Part shown: positions 43,329-50,995 of the stretch, in pieces
How the letters are laid out: the number at the start of each line of letters is the position of its first letter
Numbering within the stretch: the stretch's first letter is position 1
Source: Chelativorans sp. J32
GTDB lineage: Bacteria > Pseudomonadota > Alphaproteobacteria > Rhizobiales > Rhizobiaceae
Assembly (NCBI RefSeq): GCF_000518985.1
Contig: NZ_JAEQ01000013.1
Location: 1 to 64,000, forward strand
DNA: 64,000 bases
Direction of reading: 5' to 3'
Translations under genes and position numbers: made by a program
The notes under the pieces: generated by a model
Told to the model about the DNA's origin: nothing
Databases searched by the model: none
The model's input: the letters and a program-made list of their open reading frames with translations, nothing else

Positions 43329-44642
43329 ATGACGGATGTGACCTCCAGCGCGCCCCCGCAGGGGGCCTCGGCGGTGAGCAGCAACCCGGCCCAGCGCTTT
43401 CTCAAGGCCACTGAACTCGACACGCGCATGCTCGGCATGGTCGGTGCGCTCGCCGTGATCTGGATCGGCTTCCACATCATTTCGGGTGGACTGTTCCTCA
43501 CGCCGCGCAATCTCTGGAACCTGTCGGTACAGTCTGCGTCCGTCGCCATCATGTCGACGGGCATGGTACTCGTGATCGTCACGCGCAATATCGATCTGTC
43601 GGTGGGCTCCCTGCTTGGCTTCGTCGGCATGATCATGGGCGTGACGCAGACGGAGATCCTGCCGCAATGGCTCGGCTTCGGGCATCCGGCGATCTGGGTT
43701 GTGGCGCTCATCGTTGGGATCGCGCTCGGAGCGCTTATCGGAGCGCTCCAGGGCTACATCATCGCCTATATGGGTGTGCCGTCCTTCATCGTTACGCTTG
43801 GGGGTCTGCTCGTCTGGCGGGGTGCAGCCTGGTGGGTCACGAGCGGGCGCACCGTTGCGCCGCTCGATGCGACGTTCCGCCTGATGGGCGGGGGACCCGA
43901 CGGAGCCATCGGCTCGTTCTGGAGCTGGGTGGCCGGCTTCATCGCCTGCATAGCGCTCGTGCTCATGCTATCTTATGGCCGCAAGCAGCGGCGCAAGTTC
44001 CACTTTCCGCTGCGGCCCCTCTGGGCGGAGGGGTTTCTTGCCGCTTTCGGTTGCGCTGCTATCCTGGGCGCGGTGGCCGTCGCGAATTCCTATCCCTGGC
44101 CAGCAGCGATCGTGCGGCGCTATGCTGAGGCCAACAATATCGCCATCCCCGAGGGTGGCTTGTTCATCGCCCATGGGATCGCCATTCCGGTGCTGATTGC
44201 CGTTGGCGTTGGCATCGTGATGACCTTCCTCGCAAACCGGACGCGCTTCGGCCGTTACGTCTTCGCGATCGGCGGCAATCCCGAAGCTGCGGTGCTCGCC
44301 GGCATCAATACCCGCTGGGTGCTGATGAAGGTGTTCATACTCATGGGCATGCTCGCGGCCATTTCCGGCGCGATTTCGGCGGCGCGCCTGAATGCGGCGA
44401 CAAATGCGATGGGCACGCTAGATGAACTGCTCGTCATCGCCGCTGCGGTGATCGGCGGCACGTCGCTGGGAGGCGGGATCGGCACGATCGCCGGCGCCAT
44501 GATCGGCGCCGTTCTCATGCAGTCGCTTGCCAGCGGCATGATCCTGCTGGGTGTCGATACGCCGCTGCAGAACATCGTGGTGGGTATCGTGCTCGTGATC
44601 GCGGTGTGGCTGGACACGCTCTACCGCAAGCGCGTGAAATAA
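43329..44642 (+). CDS. xylH: Xylose ABC transporter permease XylH
   Basis: A 437-residue permease with about ten or more membrane segments, longer than RbsC and typical of XylH. Motifs include TRNIDLSVGSLLGFVG, YMGVPSFIVTLGGLLVWRGAAWWVTSG, AIGGNPEAAVLAGIN and [26 protein letters not shown] precedes ATG 43329. Works with XylF and XylG. Confidence 0.93.
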   Translation: MTDVTSSAPPQGASAVSSNPAQRFLKATELDTRMLGMVGALAVIWIGFHIISGGLFLTPRNLWNLSVQSASVAIMSTGMVLVIVTRNIDLSVGSLLGFVGMIMGVTQTEILPQWLGFGHPAIWVVALIVGIALGALIGALQGYIIAYMGVPSFIVTLGGLLVWRGAAWWVTSGRTVAPLDATFRLMGGGPDGAIGSFWSWVAGFIACIALVLMLSYGRKQRRKFHFPLRPLWAEGFLAAFGCAAILGAVAVANSYPWPAAIVRRYAEANNIAIPEGGLFIAHGIAIPVLIAVGVGIVMTFLANRTRFGRYVFAIGGNPEAAVLAGINTRWVLMKVFILMGMLAAISGAISAARLNAATNAMGTLDELLVIAAAVIGGTSLGGGIGTIAGAMIGAVLMQSLASGMILLGVDTPLQNIVVGIVLVIAVWLDTLYRKRVK

Positions 44643-44654
44643 CGGGAGGATGCC

Positions 44655-45440
44655 ATGGACAGCAGGACGCCGCTCGTCGAAATGAAGAACATCTCGATTG
44701 CGTTCGGGGGCATCCATGCCGTCGACAATGTTTCGGTCGACCTTTTTCCGGGCGAGGTCGTTGCGCTCGTGGGCCATAACGGCGCCGGCAAGTCGACGCT
44801 CATCAAAATCCTTTCGGGCGCGTACAAGCGCGACGCGGGCACGATCCTCATCAACGGCGAGGAGGCGCAGATCAATAATCCGCGCGATGCCAAGAAATAC
44901 GGGATCGAGACGATCTACCAGACTTTGGCGCTGGCCGACAATGTGGATGCCGCCGCGAACCTGTTCCTTGGTCGTGAACTGAGGACCTCCTGGGGCACGC
45001 TGGATGACGTTGCCATGGAATCCGAGACGCGCAAGGTCATGGGACGGTTGAACCCGCGTTTCCAGCGCTTCAAAGAGCCGGTGAGCAGCCTTTCAGGTGG
45101 TCAGCGGCAATCGGTGGCGATCGCACGGGCGATCTATTTCGACGCGCGCATCCTCATCATGGACGAGCCCACTGCAGCGCTTGGGCCTCAGGAGACCGCG
45201 CAGGTTGGCGATCTGGTGCGGCAGCTGAAATCAGACGGGATCGGCATATTCCTCATAAGCCACGATATCCATGACGTGTTCGGCTTGGCCGACAGGGTCG
45301 TGGTCATGAAAAACGGCCAAGTGGTCGGAACCGCCCGCACCAGCGACGTCACCGAAGACGACATCCTGGGAATGATCATCCTCGGCAAATGTCCGCCCGG
45401 CGCTGTCCCCGGGCCAGGGGCGTTGCAGGTTGCCGCCTAG
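44655..45440 (+). CDS. xylG: Xylose ABC transporter ATP-binding protein XylG (single domain)
   Basis: A 261-residue ATPase with one nucleotide-binding domain, whereas E. coli XylG has two. Walker A is GHNGAGKST, the signature [14 protein letters not shown], Walker [13 protein letters not shown], with an ISHDIHDV H-loop. It must act as a homodimer. It is 12 bases after xylH. No xylose isomerase or xylulokinase gene is present in the window. Confidence 0.92.
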   Translation: MDSRTPLVEMKNISIAFGGIHAVDNVSVDLFPGEVVALVGHNGAGKSTLIKILSGAYKRDAGTILINGEEAQINNPRDAKKYGIETIYQTLALADNVDAAANLFLGRELRTSWGTLDDVAMESETRKVMGRLNPRFQRFKEPVSSLSGGQRQSVAIARAIYFDARILIMDEPTAALGPQETAQVGDLVRQLKSDGIGIFLISHDIHDVFGLADRVVVMKNGQVVGTARTSDVTEDDILGMIILGKCPPGAVPGPGALQVAA

Positions 45441-45442
45441 GT

Positions 45443-45748
45443 CTACTGAGCGCTGCGGGCGACCTTCAGCTCCCGATGGGATGTCGGTTCGACGGAGGCG
45501 ATGAGGTCGCCATTTGGGTCAATGTGCCAGGCGATCTCCGCACCCTCTTCCTCAAGTGCAGGATTGAAGCCGATGCATTTGGCGAGGATTTGCGGAAATT
45601 GCTGAACATGGCGGCGCATCTCCTCCGGCAGGACGCTCTCGCATTCCGCTGCCTCCGCATAGAACGGCGCCGGCGCCGGCAGCTCGGTGCATTGATTGAG
45701 ATCGTCGCTACAGCCGATGATGAGGAGCAGGAAAGCTGCGGTTTCCAT
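45443..45748 (-). CDS. Exported cysteine-containing hypothetical protein
   Basis: A 101-residue protein with a short hydrophobic start (METAAFLLLIIGCSDD) that could be a signal or lipobox-like region (IIGC). A conserved-looking NQCTELPAPAPFYAEAAECE / LAKCIGFNPALEEEGAEIAWHID body follows, with four cysteines. Similar proteins occur in rhizobia without a function. AAAGGA lies before the ATG. It converges with xylG, 2 bases apart. Confidence 0.65.
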   Translation of the reverse strand: METAAFLLLIIGCSDDLNQCTELPAPAPFYAEAAECESVLPEEMRRHVQQFPQILAKCIGFNPALEEEGAEIAWHIDPNGDLIASVEPTSHRELKVARSAQ

Positions 45749-45771
45749 GGCATTGTCCTTTCACCATGAAG

Positions 45772-45797
45772 AACCGCGGGCGGTGGTGTCAGGTTCC
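45772..45797 (-). promoter_or_regulatory. EcfG-type promoter candidate for 45748
   Basis: On the minus strand GGAAC (45797-45793), 17 bases, GGTT (45775-45772), 24 bases before the ATG. One base differs from the consensus. Confidence 0.35.
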
Positions 45798-45817
45798 GGA
45801 CACCACCGCCGAAGCGA

Positions 45818-45988
45818 TCAAAAGAGGTTGATCACCAAGAGAACGCCGACAACCGCGGCAAGCAGCAAAATCGCAAGTCGAAAATATCCGAAAGGCCCAT
45901 AATTCGGCCCGGGAGGAAGCGGGTCGCGCGACTCAATGTTGACCATGGCGATGCGCGCCGCGTCCTCGATGCCGTTGAGCATCTTCAT
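45818..45988 (-). CDS. 56-residue single-pass membrane protein
   Basis: Read from the DNA: begins MKMLNGIEDAARIAMV, has a Pro-rich DPLPPGPNYGPFGYFR link, and ends in a C-terminal membrane helix (LAILLLAAVVGVLLVINLF). GGAGG lies 7 bases before the ATG. Length, good ribosome binding site and clear topology support it. Function unknown; it lies among stress-response small membrane proteins. Confidence 0.65.
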   Translation of the reverse strand: MKMLNGIEDAARIAMVNIESRDPLPPGPNYGPFGYFRLAILLLAAVVGVLLVINLF

Positions 45989-46023
45989 CTGATCGCCTCC
46001 TGAAAAGCTGGCAAGTCTGGTGC

Positions 46024-46191
46024 TCAGCGTGCTCTGCGGAACAGCCCGAACAAGAGTGAAACGACCAGAAGGACGAGGAAGATATAGAAGAGGATTTGCG
46101 CTATGCCGGCCGAGGCGCCCGCTATTCCGCCAAAACCCAGCGCGCCGGCAATGATCGCAACGACCAAAAAGACAAGAGCCCAGTAAAGCAT
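46024..46191 (-). CDS. DUF1328 (YtjA-like) small membrane protein
   Basis: A 55-residue protein read from the [23 protein letters not shown], a [12 protein letters not shown] turn, then a second helix ([17 protein letters not shown]) and an FRRAR end. This is the DUF1328 pattern exactly. Family members are widespread, often stress-induced, and of unknown biochemical function. An EcfG-type promoter with a full consensus lies upstream at 46246-46271. Confidence 0.88.
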   Translation of the reverse strand: MLYWALVFLVVAIIAGALGFGGIAGASAGIAQILFYIFLVLLVVSLLFGLFRRAR

Positions 46192-46245
46192 CGACGTCTC
46201 CCGTGTTTATGAGAGACCTTCGGCCTCTCTTCTCTGCGGGAGGAA

Positions 46246-46271
46246 AACGCCCGGCTGCAAGTGTTGGTTCC
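46246..46271 (-). promoter_or_regulatory. EcfG-type promoter of the DUF1328 gene
   Basis: On the minus strand GGAAC (46271-46267), 17 bases, CGTT (46249-46246): an exact match to GGAAC-N16/17-CGTT, 55 bases before the ATG. Confidence 0.65.
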
Positions 46272-46277
46272 CAAAAC

Positions 46278-46306
46278 GAAAAAGCCGCCCGAAGGCGGCT
46301 TTTTCG
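46278..46306 (-). terminator. Rho-independent terminator of phyR
   Basis: AAAAAGCCGCC and GGCGGCTTTTT flank a 4-base loop with A and T tracts on either side, so it can work in both directions. It lies just past the phyR stop. Confidence 0.85.
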
Positions 46307-46312
46307 TGTCTC

Positions 46313-47110
46313 TTAAGCTGCCGCCGCTCGGGCCTGATGGTCGAAGAAGAGCGCCTGGCTGATAAGAGCCTTCACCATATCTGGGTTGAAGGGCTTCGTG
46401 ACCAGGAACGCCGGTTCTGGTCTTTCGCCAGTCAAAAGCCGTTCCGGGAAGGCCGTGATGAAGATCACTGGAACAGGAGTCGTGCTCAGGATCTCGTTGA
46501 CGGCATCGATACCCGAACTGCCGTCGGCGAGCTGAATGTCGGCCAGCACCATGCTCGGCCGTGTCTTCTCGAAAAGGGCGGTCGCTTCCTGGTGGGTGCG
46601 AGCCGTGCCCACGACGCGATGCCCCAGGCTCTCGACCAGCTCCTCAATATCCATCGCGATGAGCGGCTCGTCCTCGATGATCATGATGTCGGTTGCGACC
46701 TGCCGCGAAATTTCGTCGCTTGCCTCCCTCAAAAGCTCATTGAGCTTCTCTTCGCCCACATCCATGATTTCGGCGGCCTCGGCGGTATCGAACCCTTCGA
46801 CCGCGACGAGGAGGAAGGCCTGGCGCGGCTGCGGGGCAAGGGCGGAGAGGTTTGCGACAGCGCGCTGCTCCCAAGCCGAAGTGGGCCTTACCTCAGGAAC
46901 CCGGATCTCGAAAGTCCCGAACAGCTTCGTGAAAAGCTTGAACAACGCGATTCGGTCCGACGATGCCTCGGGAAAGATGGAGGTGTCGGCGATCAAGGCC
47001 TCCAGAGTAGCTGCCACCAACGCATCGCCGCTGCTCTGCGAGCCCGACACAGCGCGGGAGAACCGGCGCAGATAGGGCAAATGGGGAGCAATTCTTGCTG
47101 ACAGACTCAT
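46313..47110 (-). CDS. phyR: General stress response regulator PhyR (anti-anti-sigma factor)
   Basis: A 265-residue protein with two parts. The N-terminal sigma-factor-like domain (about 1-135, EcfG-like regions 2 and 4; ALAPQPRQAFLLVAVEGFDTAEAAEIMDVGE) mimics sigma. The C-terminal receiver domain has IMIIEDEPLIAMDIEELVE, the phospho-acceptor Asp in MVLADIQLADGSSG and VTKPFNPD. When phosphorylated it binds NepR and frees EcfG. It is divergent from nepR-ecfG with an exact EcfG promoter of its own, so it is autoregulated. Confidence 0.96.
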   Translation of the reverse strand: MSLSARIAPHLPYLRRFSRAVSGSQSSGDALVAATLEALIADTSIFPEASSDRIALFKLFTKLFGTFEIRVPEVRPTSAWEQRAVANLSALAPQPRQAFLLVAVEGFDTAEAAEIMDVGEEKLNELLREASDEISRQVATDIMIIEDEPLIAMDIEELVESLGHRVVGTARTHQEATALFEKTRPSMVLADIQLADGSSGIDAVNEILSTTPVPVIFITAFPERLLTGERPEPAFLVTKPFNPDMVKALISQALFFDHQARAAAA

Positions 47111-47169
47111 GCTGATTTGATCTCCTTAAGAGAAAGAAGCCCTGGAATTGAGGCAAAGATATTGCGGTC

Positions 47170-47194
47170 AACGCGTCCCGGGTAAAAAAGTTCC
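47170..47194 (-). promoter_or_regulatory. EcfG promoter of phyR
   Basis: On the minus strand GGAAC (47194-47190), 16 bases, CGTT (47173-47170), an exact consensus match 60 bases before the phyR ATG. Confidence 0.8.
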
Positions 47195-47203
47195 TCAGGG
47201 GCG

Positions 47204-47228
47204 GGAACTTTTTTGGAGCTCCCCCGTT
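47204..47228 (+). promoter_or_regulatory. EcfG promoter of nepR-ecfG
   Basis: GGAAC (47204-47208), 16 bases, CGTT (47225-47228), an exact consensus match 38 bases before the nepR ATG. It is arranged back to back with the phyR promoter. Confidence 0.8.
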
Positions 47229-47265
47229 AAACCGAGAATTGTGATCTTGTGGGCGCAGGCGCGAA

Positions 47266-47520
47266 ATGACGAGAATGTTCAAGGATGTGGGGCAGGATGC
47301 GGACGACGAGAGAGGTATGACCTATCAGAAGCTCGACAAGGGCAGGAGTGGCAAGCGCAATTCCGTAACCGATCCTCTGGGGCCTAATTCTGAAATAGGC
47401 CGGAAGCTTAGGCAATATTACGACGATTTGATCTCCGAGGAAGTTCCAGACCGTTTCAGCCAGCTGCTTAACCAGCTGCAGCAGCAGGAACAGCAAGGAT
47501 CGACGGCGAAAGAGGATTAA
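47266..47520 (+). CDS. nepR: Anti-sigma factor NepR
   Basis: An 84-residue protein. The conserved NepR core is GRKLRQYYDDLISEEVPDRF followed by SQLLNQLQ, two helices that wrap EcfG or PhyR; the ends are disordered. It holds EcfG inactive until phosphorylated PhyR removes it. The start could also be Met4 at 47275. It is 3 bases from ecfG in the same operon. Confidence 0.93.
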   Translation: MTRMFKDVGQDADDERGMTYQKLDKGRSGKRNSVTDPLGPNSEIGRKLRQYYDDLISEEVPDRFSQLLNQLQQQEQQGSTAKED

Positions 47521-47523
47521 CCG

Positions 47524-48075
47524 ATGTCGGCGTCATCGAGTTTCCGCGACGGTCTCCTGGCCGCAGTGCCTACCCTGCGCGCCTTTGCAGTCTCGCTCGC
47601 AAAGAATGCGGACCGGGCCGATGATCTGGTCCAGGAAACCCTGGTAAAGGCTTGGGACAAGCAGGACAGTTTCCAGCCAGGCACCAACCTGAAGGCCTGG
47701 CTGTTTACGATCCTGCGCAATGAGTTCTATTCGCAGATGCGCAAGCGGCGCCGCGAGGTGGAAGACAGCGACGGCAGCATAACCGCGCGCCTGTCGATCC
47801 ATCCAGCGCAGGACGGATCTTCTGATCTGAACGATTTCCGCCGTGCTCTGGAGCTTCTGCCGGAAGACCAGCGCGAAGCCATCATCCTGATTGGCGCATC
47901 GGGCTTCTCCTATGAGGAGGCCGCGGAGATCTGCGGATGCGCCGTGGGCACGATCAAGAGTCGCGTGAGCCGCGCTCGCAGCCGCCTTCAGGAAATCCTG
48001 TCGATTACAGGTGAGGGCGATTTCGGGCCGGACCCGATCACCGCCCAGGTGACCAATTCACCCGCGGTGGTGTGA
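47524..48075 (+). CDS. ecfG: General stress ECF sigma factor EcfG
   Basis: A 183-residue ECF15 sigma factor. Region 2 includes AVSLAKNADRADDLVQETLVKAWDKQDSF and LKAWLFTILRNEFYSQMRKRRREVED. Region 4 is LLPEDQREAIILIGASGFSYEEAAEICGCAVGTIKSRVSRAR. It recognises GGAAC-N16/17-CGTT promoters, several of which occur in this window. The 3' end overlaps the convergent response-regulator gene by 18 bases. Confidence 0.95.
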   Translation: MSASSSFRDGLLAAVPTLRAFAVSLAKNADRADDLVQETLVKAWDKQDSFQPGTNLKAWLFTILRNEFYSQMRKRRREVEDSDGSITARLSIHPAQDGSSDLNDFRRALELLPEDQREAIILIGASGFSYEEAAEICGCAVGTIKSRVSRARSRLQEILSITGEGDFGPDPITAQVTNSPAVV

Positions 48076-48474
48076 GCCGGTTCGCTCCACCGCGGTGAGC
48101 ACCGCACCGACCAGCTCGTCGCCCGTATAGGGTTTTGACACGACGGGAACGTTGGGGAACTCCGCGAAAAAGGCTTCGCCGCTGGAATATCCCGTGGCGA
48201 AGACAAAGGGTATTCCGTGCTGCGTGAGCCGGCGCGCCAGTTCGGTCGTCCAGCCCCCGCCGACCTTTGCATCGAGGATAGCGGCGTCGGCGCCGAGCAT
48301 CTGCGCCTGTGCCTCGACCGAATCCAATGCATCTGAGGACAGCTTGGTCTCGGAACTGATCGTCGCCACAGCGGCCGCGCCGAGGTCGTAGCAAAGCTGT
48401 TCGATGTCCATCGCGATGAGCGCCTCTTCTTCGACGAGAAGAATCTTCAGCCCCTCAAAAACTTTCTTCTTCAA
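48058..48474 (-). CDS. Single-domain response regulator next to ecfG
   Basis: A 138-residue receiver-only protein. It has ILLVEEEALIAMDIEQL, the predicted phospho-acceptor Asp in AAILDAKVGGG, FVFATGYSSG and VVSKPYTGDEL. The acidic pair is EEE rather than the common EDD. Receiver-only proteins next to phyR loci often tune the general stress kinase network by competing for phosphate, so it is a candidate modulator. It converges with and overlaps ecfG. Confidence 0.85.
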   Translation of the reverse strand: MKKKVFEGLKILLVEEEALIAMDIEQLCYDLGAAAVATISSETKLSSDALDSVEAQAQMLGADAAILDAKVGGGWTTELARRLTQHGIPFVFATGYSSGEAFFAEFPNVPVVSKPYTGDELVGAVLTAVERTGSHHRG

Positions 48475-48572
48475 CCGGGTTCCCCGAATGACGCTCTTTG
48501 ACGACGCTGTCTCACATCTATCCGGAACCCTGTCATTTAAAAAAGATAGGTTCCTCGTAATGTGCGCGTCAG

Positions 48573-48680
48573 CTACAGCGCCGTGCGTCCATTCGGACGC
48601 ACAAAGGACGCTGTAAGTTATTGAATCGACGCATCGTGCTTTCCGGAAACTGATTCCAGTTTTCGGGCCGATGCTGTAGC
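48573..48680. repeat. Dispersed intergenic palindromic repeat, copy 2
   Basis: The first part (48573-48639) is the partner of the segment at 14079-14142. It contains the perfect hairpin TGCGTCC-ATTC-GGACGCA. The remainder (to about 48680) has a second imperfect palindrome (GGAAACTGATTCCAGTTTTC) typical of rhizobial mosaic intergenic elements. Confidence 0.65.
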
Positions 48681-48681
48681 C

Positions 48682-49806
48682 TCACGGCAGGCGCGAATAT
48701 TGGCGTCGCCGTTCCTCCGAGAGGGCCCATTCAAATCCGGGAAGGATGTTGCGGGCGATCGCGAAGAACACCAGCAATGCAGGGATGGCGACGAAGCCGC
48801 CGATTGGTCCCCACAGCCAAAGCCAGAATGCGATGGAGAGGAACACCAGGAAGGGGTTGAGCGTCATGCGCCGGCCGATCACGCTCGGCGTGACGAACTG
48901 GGCTTCTGCGCCATGGATCAGGAGGAAAATGATCATCGGCAGGATGCTGGCCCAGAATGTGTCGAAACTGGCGAAGCCCACGACGACCAGGATCACCGCC
49001 ATGGTGATCGGGCCGATATAGACGACGAAATTGAGAAGCCCGGCCATCGCGCCCCACAGCAGGGCCGAAGGAACGCCTATGAGCCAAAGACTGATCCCTA
49101 CAGCGAAGCCGAGACCAATATTGATGATGGTGATGGCTAGGAGATAGTTGGCGACCAATTCCTCGACATCCCGGAAGATATGGGCGACGCGCCAGCGCAG
49201 CAGGCGGCCGGAGCATAATCTCAGGACTGTGAGGCGCGTCTGGTCTCGCGTGGCGATGAAGAAATAGAGGCTGGCGAGAAAGATCAGCACCTGGGCGATA
49301 AGTGCGGGTGCGAGCACGGCTACGCTTTCGACTGGCGACCCCTCTTCCACGGAAACCGTTACATCCGAACCTCCGGTCACTTTGCGGATCTCGTCGCGGA
49401 TGCTCTGAACCATCTCCAATGGTTGGGACAGGCTGGAAAGCTGGAGCTGAAGCTCCCTCCACATCTCGGGCACGCGGCCCGCCCACGAGGTCAATGGTGC
49501 GGCCACGGCCGCGATCAGGAAACCCACCAGGAGGATAAAGACCACCACCGCCACCGCTGCTGAAACCGCCGGCGGCATCTTGCGGCTTTCCAGCCGTTCG
49601 GCGATGGGACTCAGCATCAGGCCGACCACGATCGCCAGTGCTACCGGTGCTGCAAGGAAACGCATCGCGTAGAGACCCGCGATTGACGCTACAATGGCAA
49701 GGGCGATCGTCGCGGCCTGCGCCCCTCTGGTCAAAACCGTATCCACGCCCGATTTTGCTGGGGTGTCTGCTGCAGGCGGCCTTCTCTTCTTCAATGCGTT
49801 GCCCAT
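48682..49806 (-). CDS. AI-2E family transporter (PerM-like membrane protein)
   Basis: A 374-residue membrane protein of the AI-2 exporter/PerM superfamily. About eight hydrophobic segments surround a soluble loop (WRELQLQLSSLSQPLEMVQSIRDEI). The family signatures PVALAIVVGLMLSPIAERLE, VANYLLAITIINIGLGFAVG and ALLWGAMAGLLNFVVYIGPI are present. Family members export signalling molecules or exchange ions; the substrate here is unknown. ATG 49806 is chosen over TTG 49833; neither has a strong ribosome binding site. Confidence 0.87.
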   Translation of the reverse strand: MGNALKKRRPPAADTPAKSGVDTVLTRGAQAATIALAIVASIAGLYAMRFLAAPVALAIVVGLMLSPIAERLESRKMPPAVSAAVAVVVFILLVGFLIAAVAAPLTSWAGRVPEMWRELQLQLSSLSQPLEMVQSIRDEIRKVTGGSDVTVSVEEGSPVESVAVLAPALIAQVLIFLASLYFFIATRDQTRLTVLRLCSGRLLRWRVAHIFRDVEELVANYLLAITIINIGLGFAVGISLWLIGVPSALLWGAMAGLLNFVVYIGPITMAVILVVVGFASFDTFWASILPMIIFLLIHGAEAQFVTPSVIGRRMTLNPFLVFLSIAFWLWLWGPIGGFVAIPALLVFFAIARNILPGFEWALSEERRRQYSRLP

Positions 49807-49893
49807 AACCGGTTCCGGCGTGAGATGCCTCAACGGCAGCGCATGAGGATGGTTCCAGAAAGCTCATGGGGAGGCATCGTGGGATCCGCAAAC

Positions 49894-49918
49894 GGAACCT
49901 AGCCGGGGTTCGCGCGTT
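49894..49918 (+). promoter_or_regulatory. EcfG promoter of the DUF883-type operon
   Basis: GGAAC (49894-49898), 16 bases, CGTT (49915-49918), an exact consensus match 29 bases before ATG 49948. Confidence 0.75.
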
Positions 49919-49947
49919 CCGCCGTCATATTGCGAAAGGAGTGGACC

Positions 49948-50283
49948 ATGGCAACTGGCGCACGATCATCCAAGGACGAGGCCCAGCAGCGCGGTGCTGA
50001 AGCTCAACAGGGCGGCGCGGACGCGCAACAGGCGCGGAATGTGGATGCAGATATTCAGCAGCTTCGAGAGGATATTGCCCGACTCAAGGAACACCTGATG
50101 GAGGTAGGCAATCGTTCTATGTCCCGTGCGCGTCGTGCCGCGTGGGAGCAGGCGGACCAGCTGCGCGACAGTGCTGAAGAATTGCAGGACGATGTGATCG
50201 AGGCCGTGCGGGAAAAGCCGCTGACTGCGCTTGCCCTTGCAGCGGGCGCCGGCTTTCTTCTCGCCATGATGATGCGCCGCTAG
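49948..50283 (+). CDS. DUF883 (ElaB/YqjD/ribosome-anchoring-like) protein
   Basis: A 111-residue protein with a Gln/Ala-rich start, a long amphipathic helix (DIQQLREDIARLKEHLMEVGN) and a C-terminal glycine-containing membrane segment (PLTALALAAGAGFLLAMMMRR). This is the layout of DUF883 proteins; E. coli relatives bind ribosomes at the membrane in stationary phase. GGAG lies 6 bases before ATG 49948. First gene of an EcfG-type operon with the genes at 50297 and 50765. Confidence 0.85.
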   Translation: MATGARSSKDEAQQRGAEAQQGGADAQQARNVDADIQQLREDIARLKEHLMEVGNRSMSRARRAAWEQADQLRDSAEELQDDVIEAVREKPLTALALAAGAGFLLAMMMRR

Positions 50284-50296
50284 GCGCGGTGCGGGA

Positions 50297-50734
50297 ATGT
50301 TCGCTCGACTTATCGCCCTGCTCGCCACGGGTGAAGCGGCGGCAGTCAAGCGGCGAATAAAAACAGCGGTGATCTTCTATGCGGCCGCTGGTTTTTTAGG
50401 CCTCTTGGCAGTCGTTTTCCTGGCGTTGGCCGCCTATCTTGCGGCCGCGTCCCAATGGGGACCGATCGCGGCGGCATTGTGGTTTGGCATCGGCCTCCTG
50501 GTGCTGAGCGCGATTGTTTTCATCGCTTACAGGATAACGGCGCGGTCGCGCAGGCGGGCTGAAATGGGCAAGAGGGCCGAGAGCATGATGGTCGGTGCTT
50601 CGGCCCTCGCAATGCTGCCGAGTCTGGTGGGCAAGAAGCGCGGCTGGCTCACAGCCCTCACCGTTCTGGCCGGGCTGGCCGGTTATGCGGCTTACACAGA
50701 AATGACACGGCGGAGCCGCCGGGACGGCGACTAG
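50297..50734 (+). CDS. Holin-X-like two-helix membrane protein
   Basis: A 145-residue membrane protein. Two close transmembrane segments (AVIFYAAAGFLGLLAVVFLALAAYLAA and AALWFGIGLLVLSAIVFIAYRI) and a C-terminal hydrophobic stretch surround basic loops. It resembles the DUF1469/Holin-X group and is the counterpart of the protein at 16906. It lies 13 bases after the DUF883 gene. Function unknown. Confidence 0.75.
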   Translation: MFARLIALLATGEAAAVKRRIKTAVIFYAAAGFLGLLAVVFLALAAYLAAASQWGPIAAALWFGIGLLVLSAIVFIAYRITARSRRRAEMGKRAESMMVGASALAMLPSLVGKKRGWLTALTVLAGLAGYAAYTEMTRRSRRDGD

Positions 50735-50764
50735 CCGTCAGGCCAAGAAAGGACAAAGGAATCA

Positions 50765-50965
50765 ATGGAACAGAAAGTGCCACCCGAAAAAGCACGCCAG
50801 GGGCGGGAAGGAATACCGGTCCTTCTTGTCTTGATCGGCGGTCTTGTGCTGGCCGGCATAATCTGGGCGATTGCCGAACTCTACGGCGTTTTCATTGACG
50901 AGCGCCAGCCCGTCGAAATGCCTCAGTCGAGCGAGCGCGTCCCGCTCCAGCAGTCGCAAGACTGA
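50765..50965 (+). CDS. 66-residue single-pass membrane protein
   Basis: A small protein with a polar N-terminus, one membrane helix (IPVLLVLIGGLVLAGIIWAIAELYGVF) and a polar tail. It follows 50297 by 30 bases with a GAAAGGA ribosome binding site. It probably belongs to the same EcfG-controlled operon. Not recognised as a named family. Confidence 0.6.
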   Translation: MEQKVPPEKARQGREGIPVLLVLIGGLVLAGIIWAIAELYGVFIDERQPVEMPQSSERVPLQQSQD

Positions 50966-50995
50966 AAGAGCGGCCCGCGCCTGTTGGGCGGGCTG

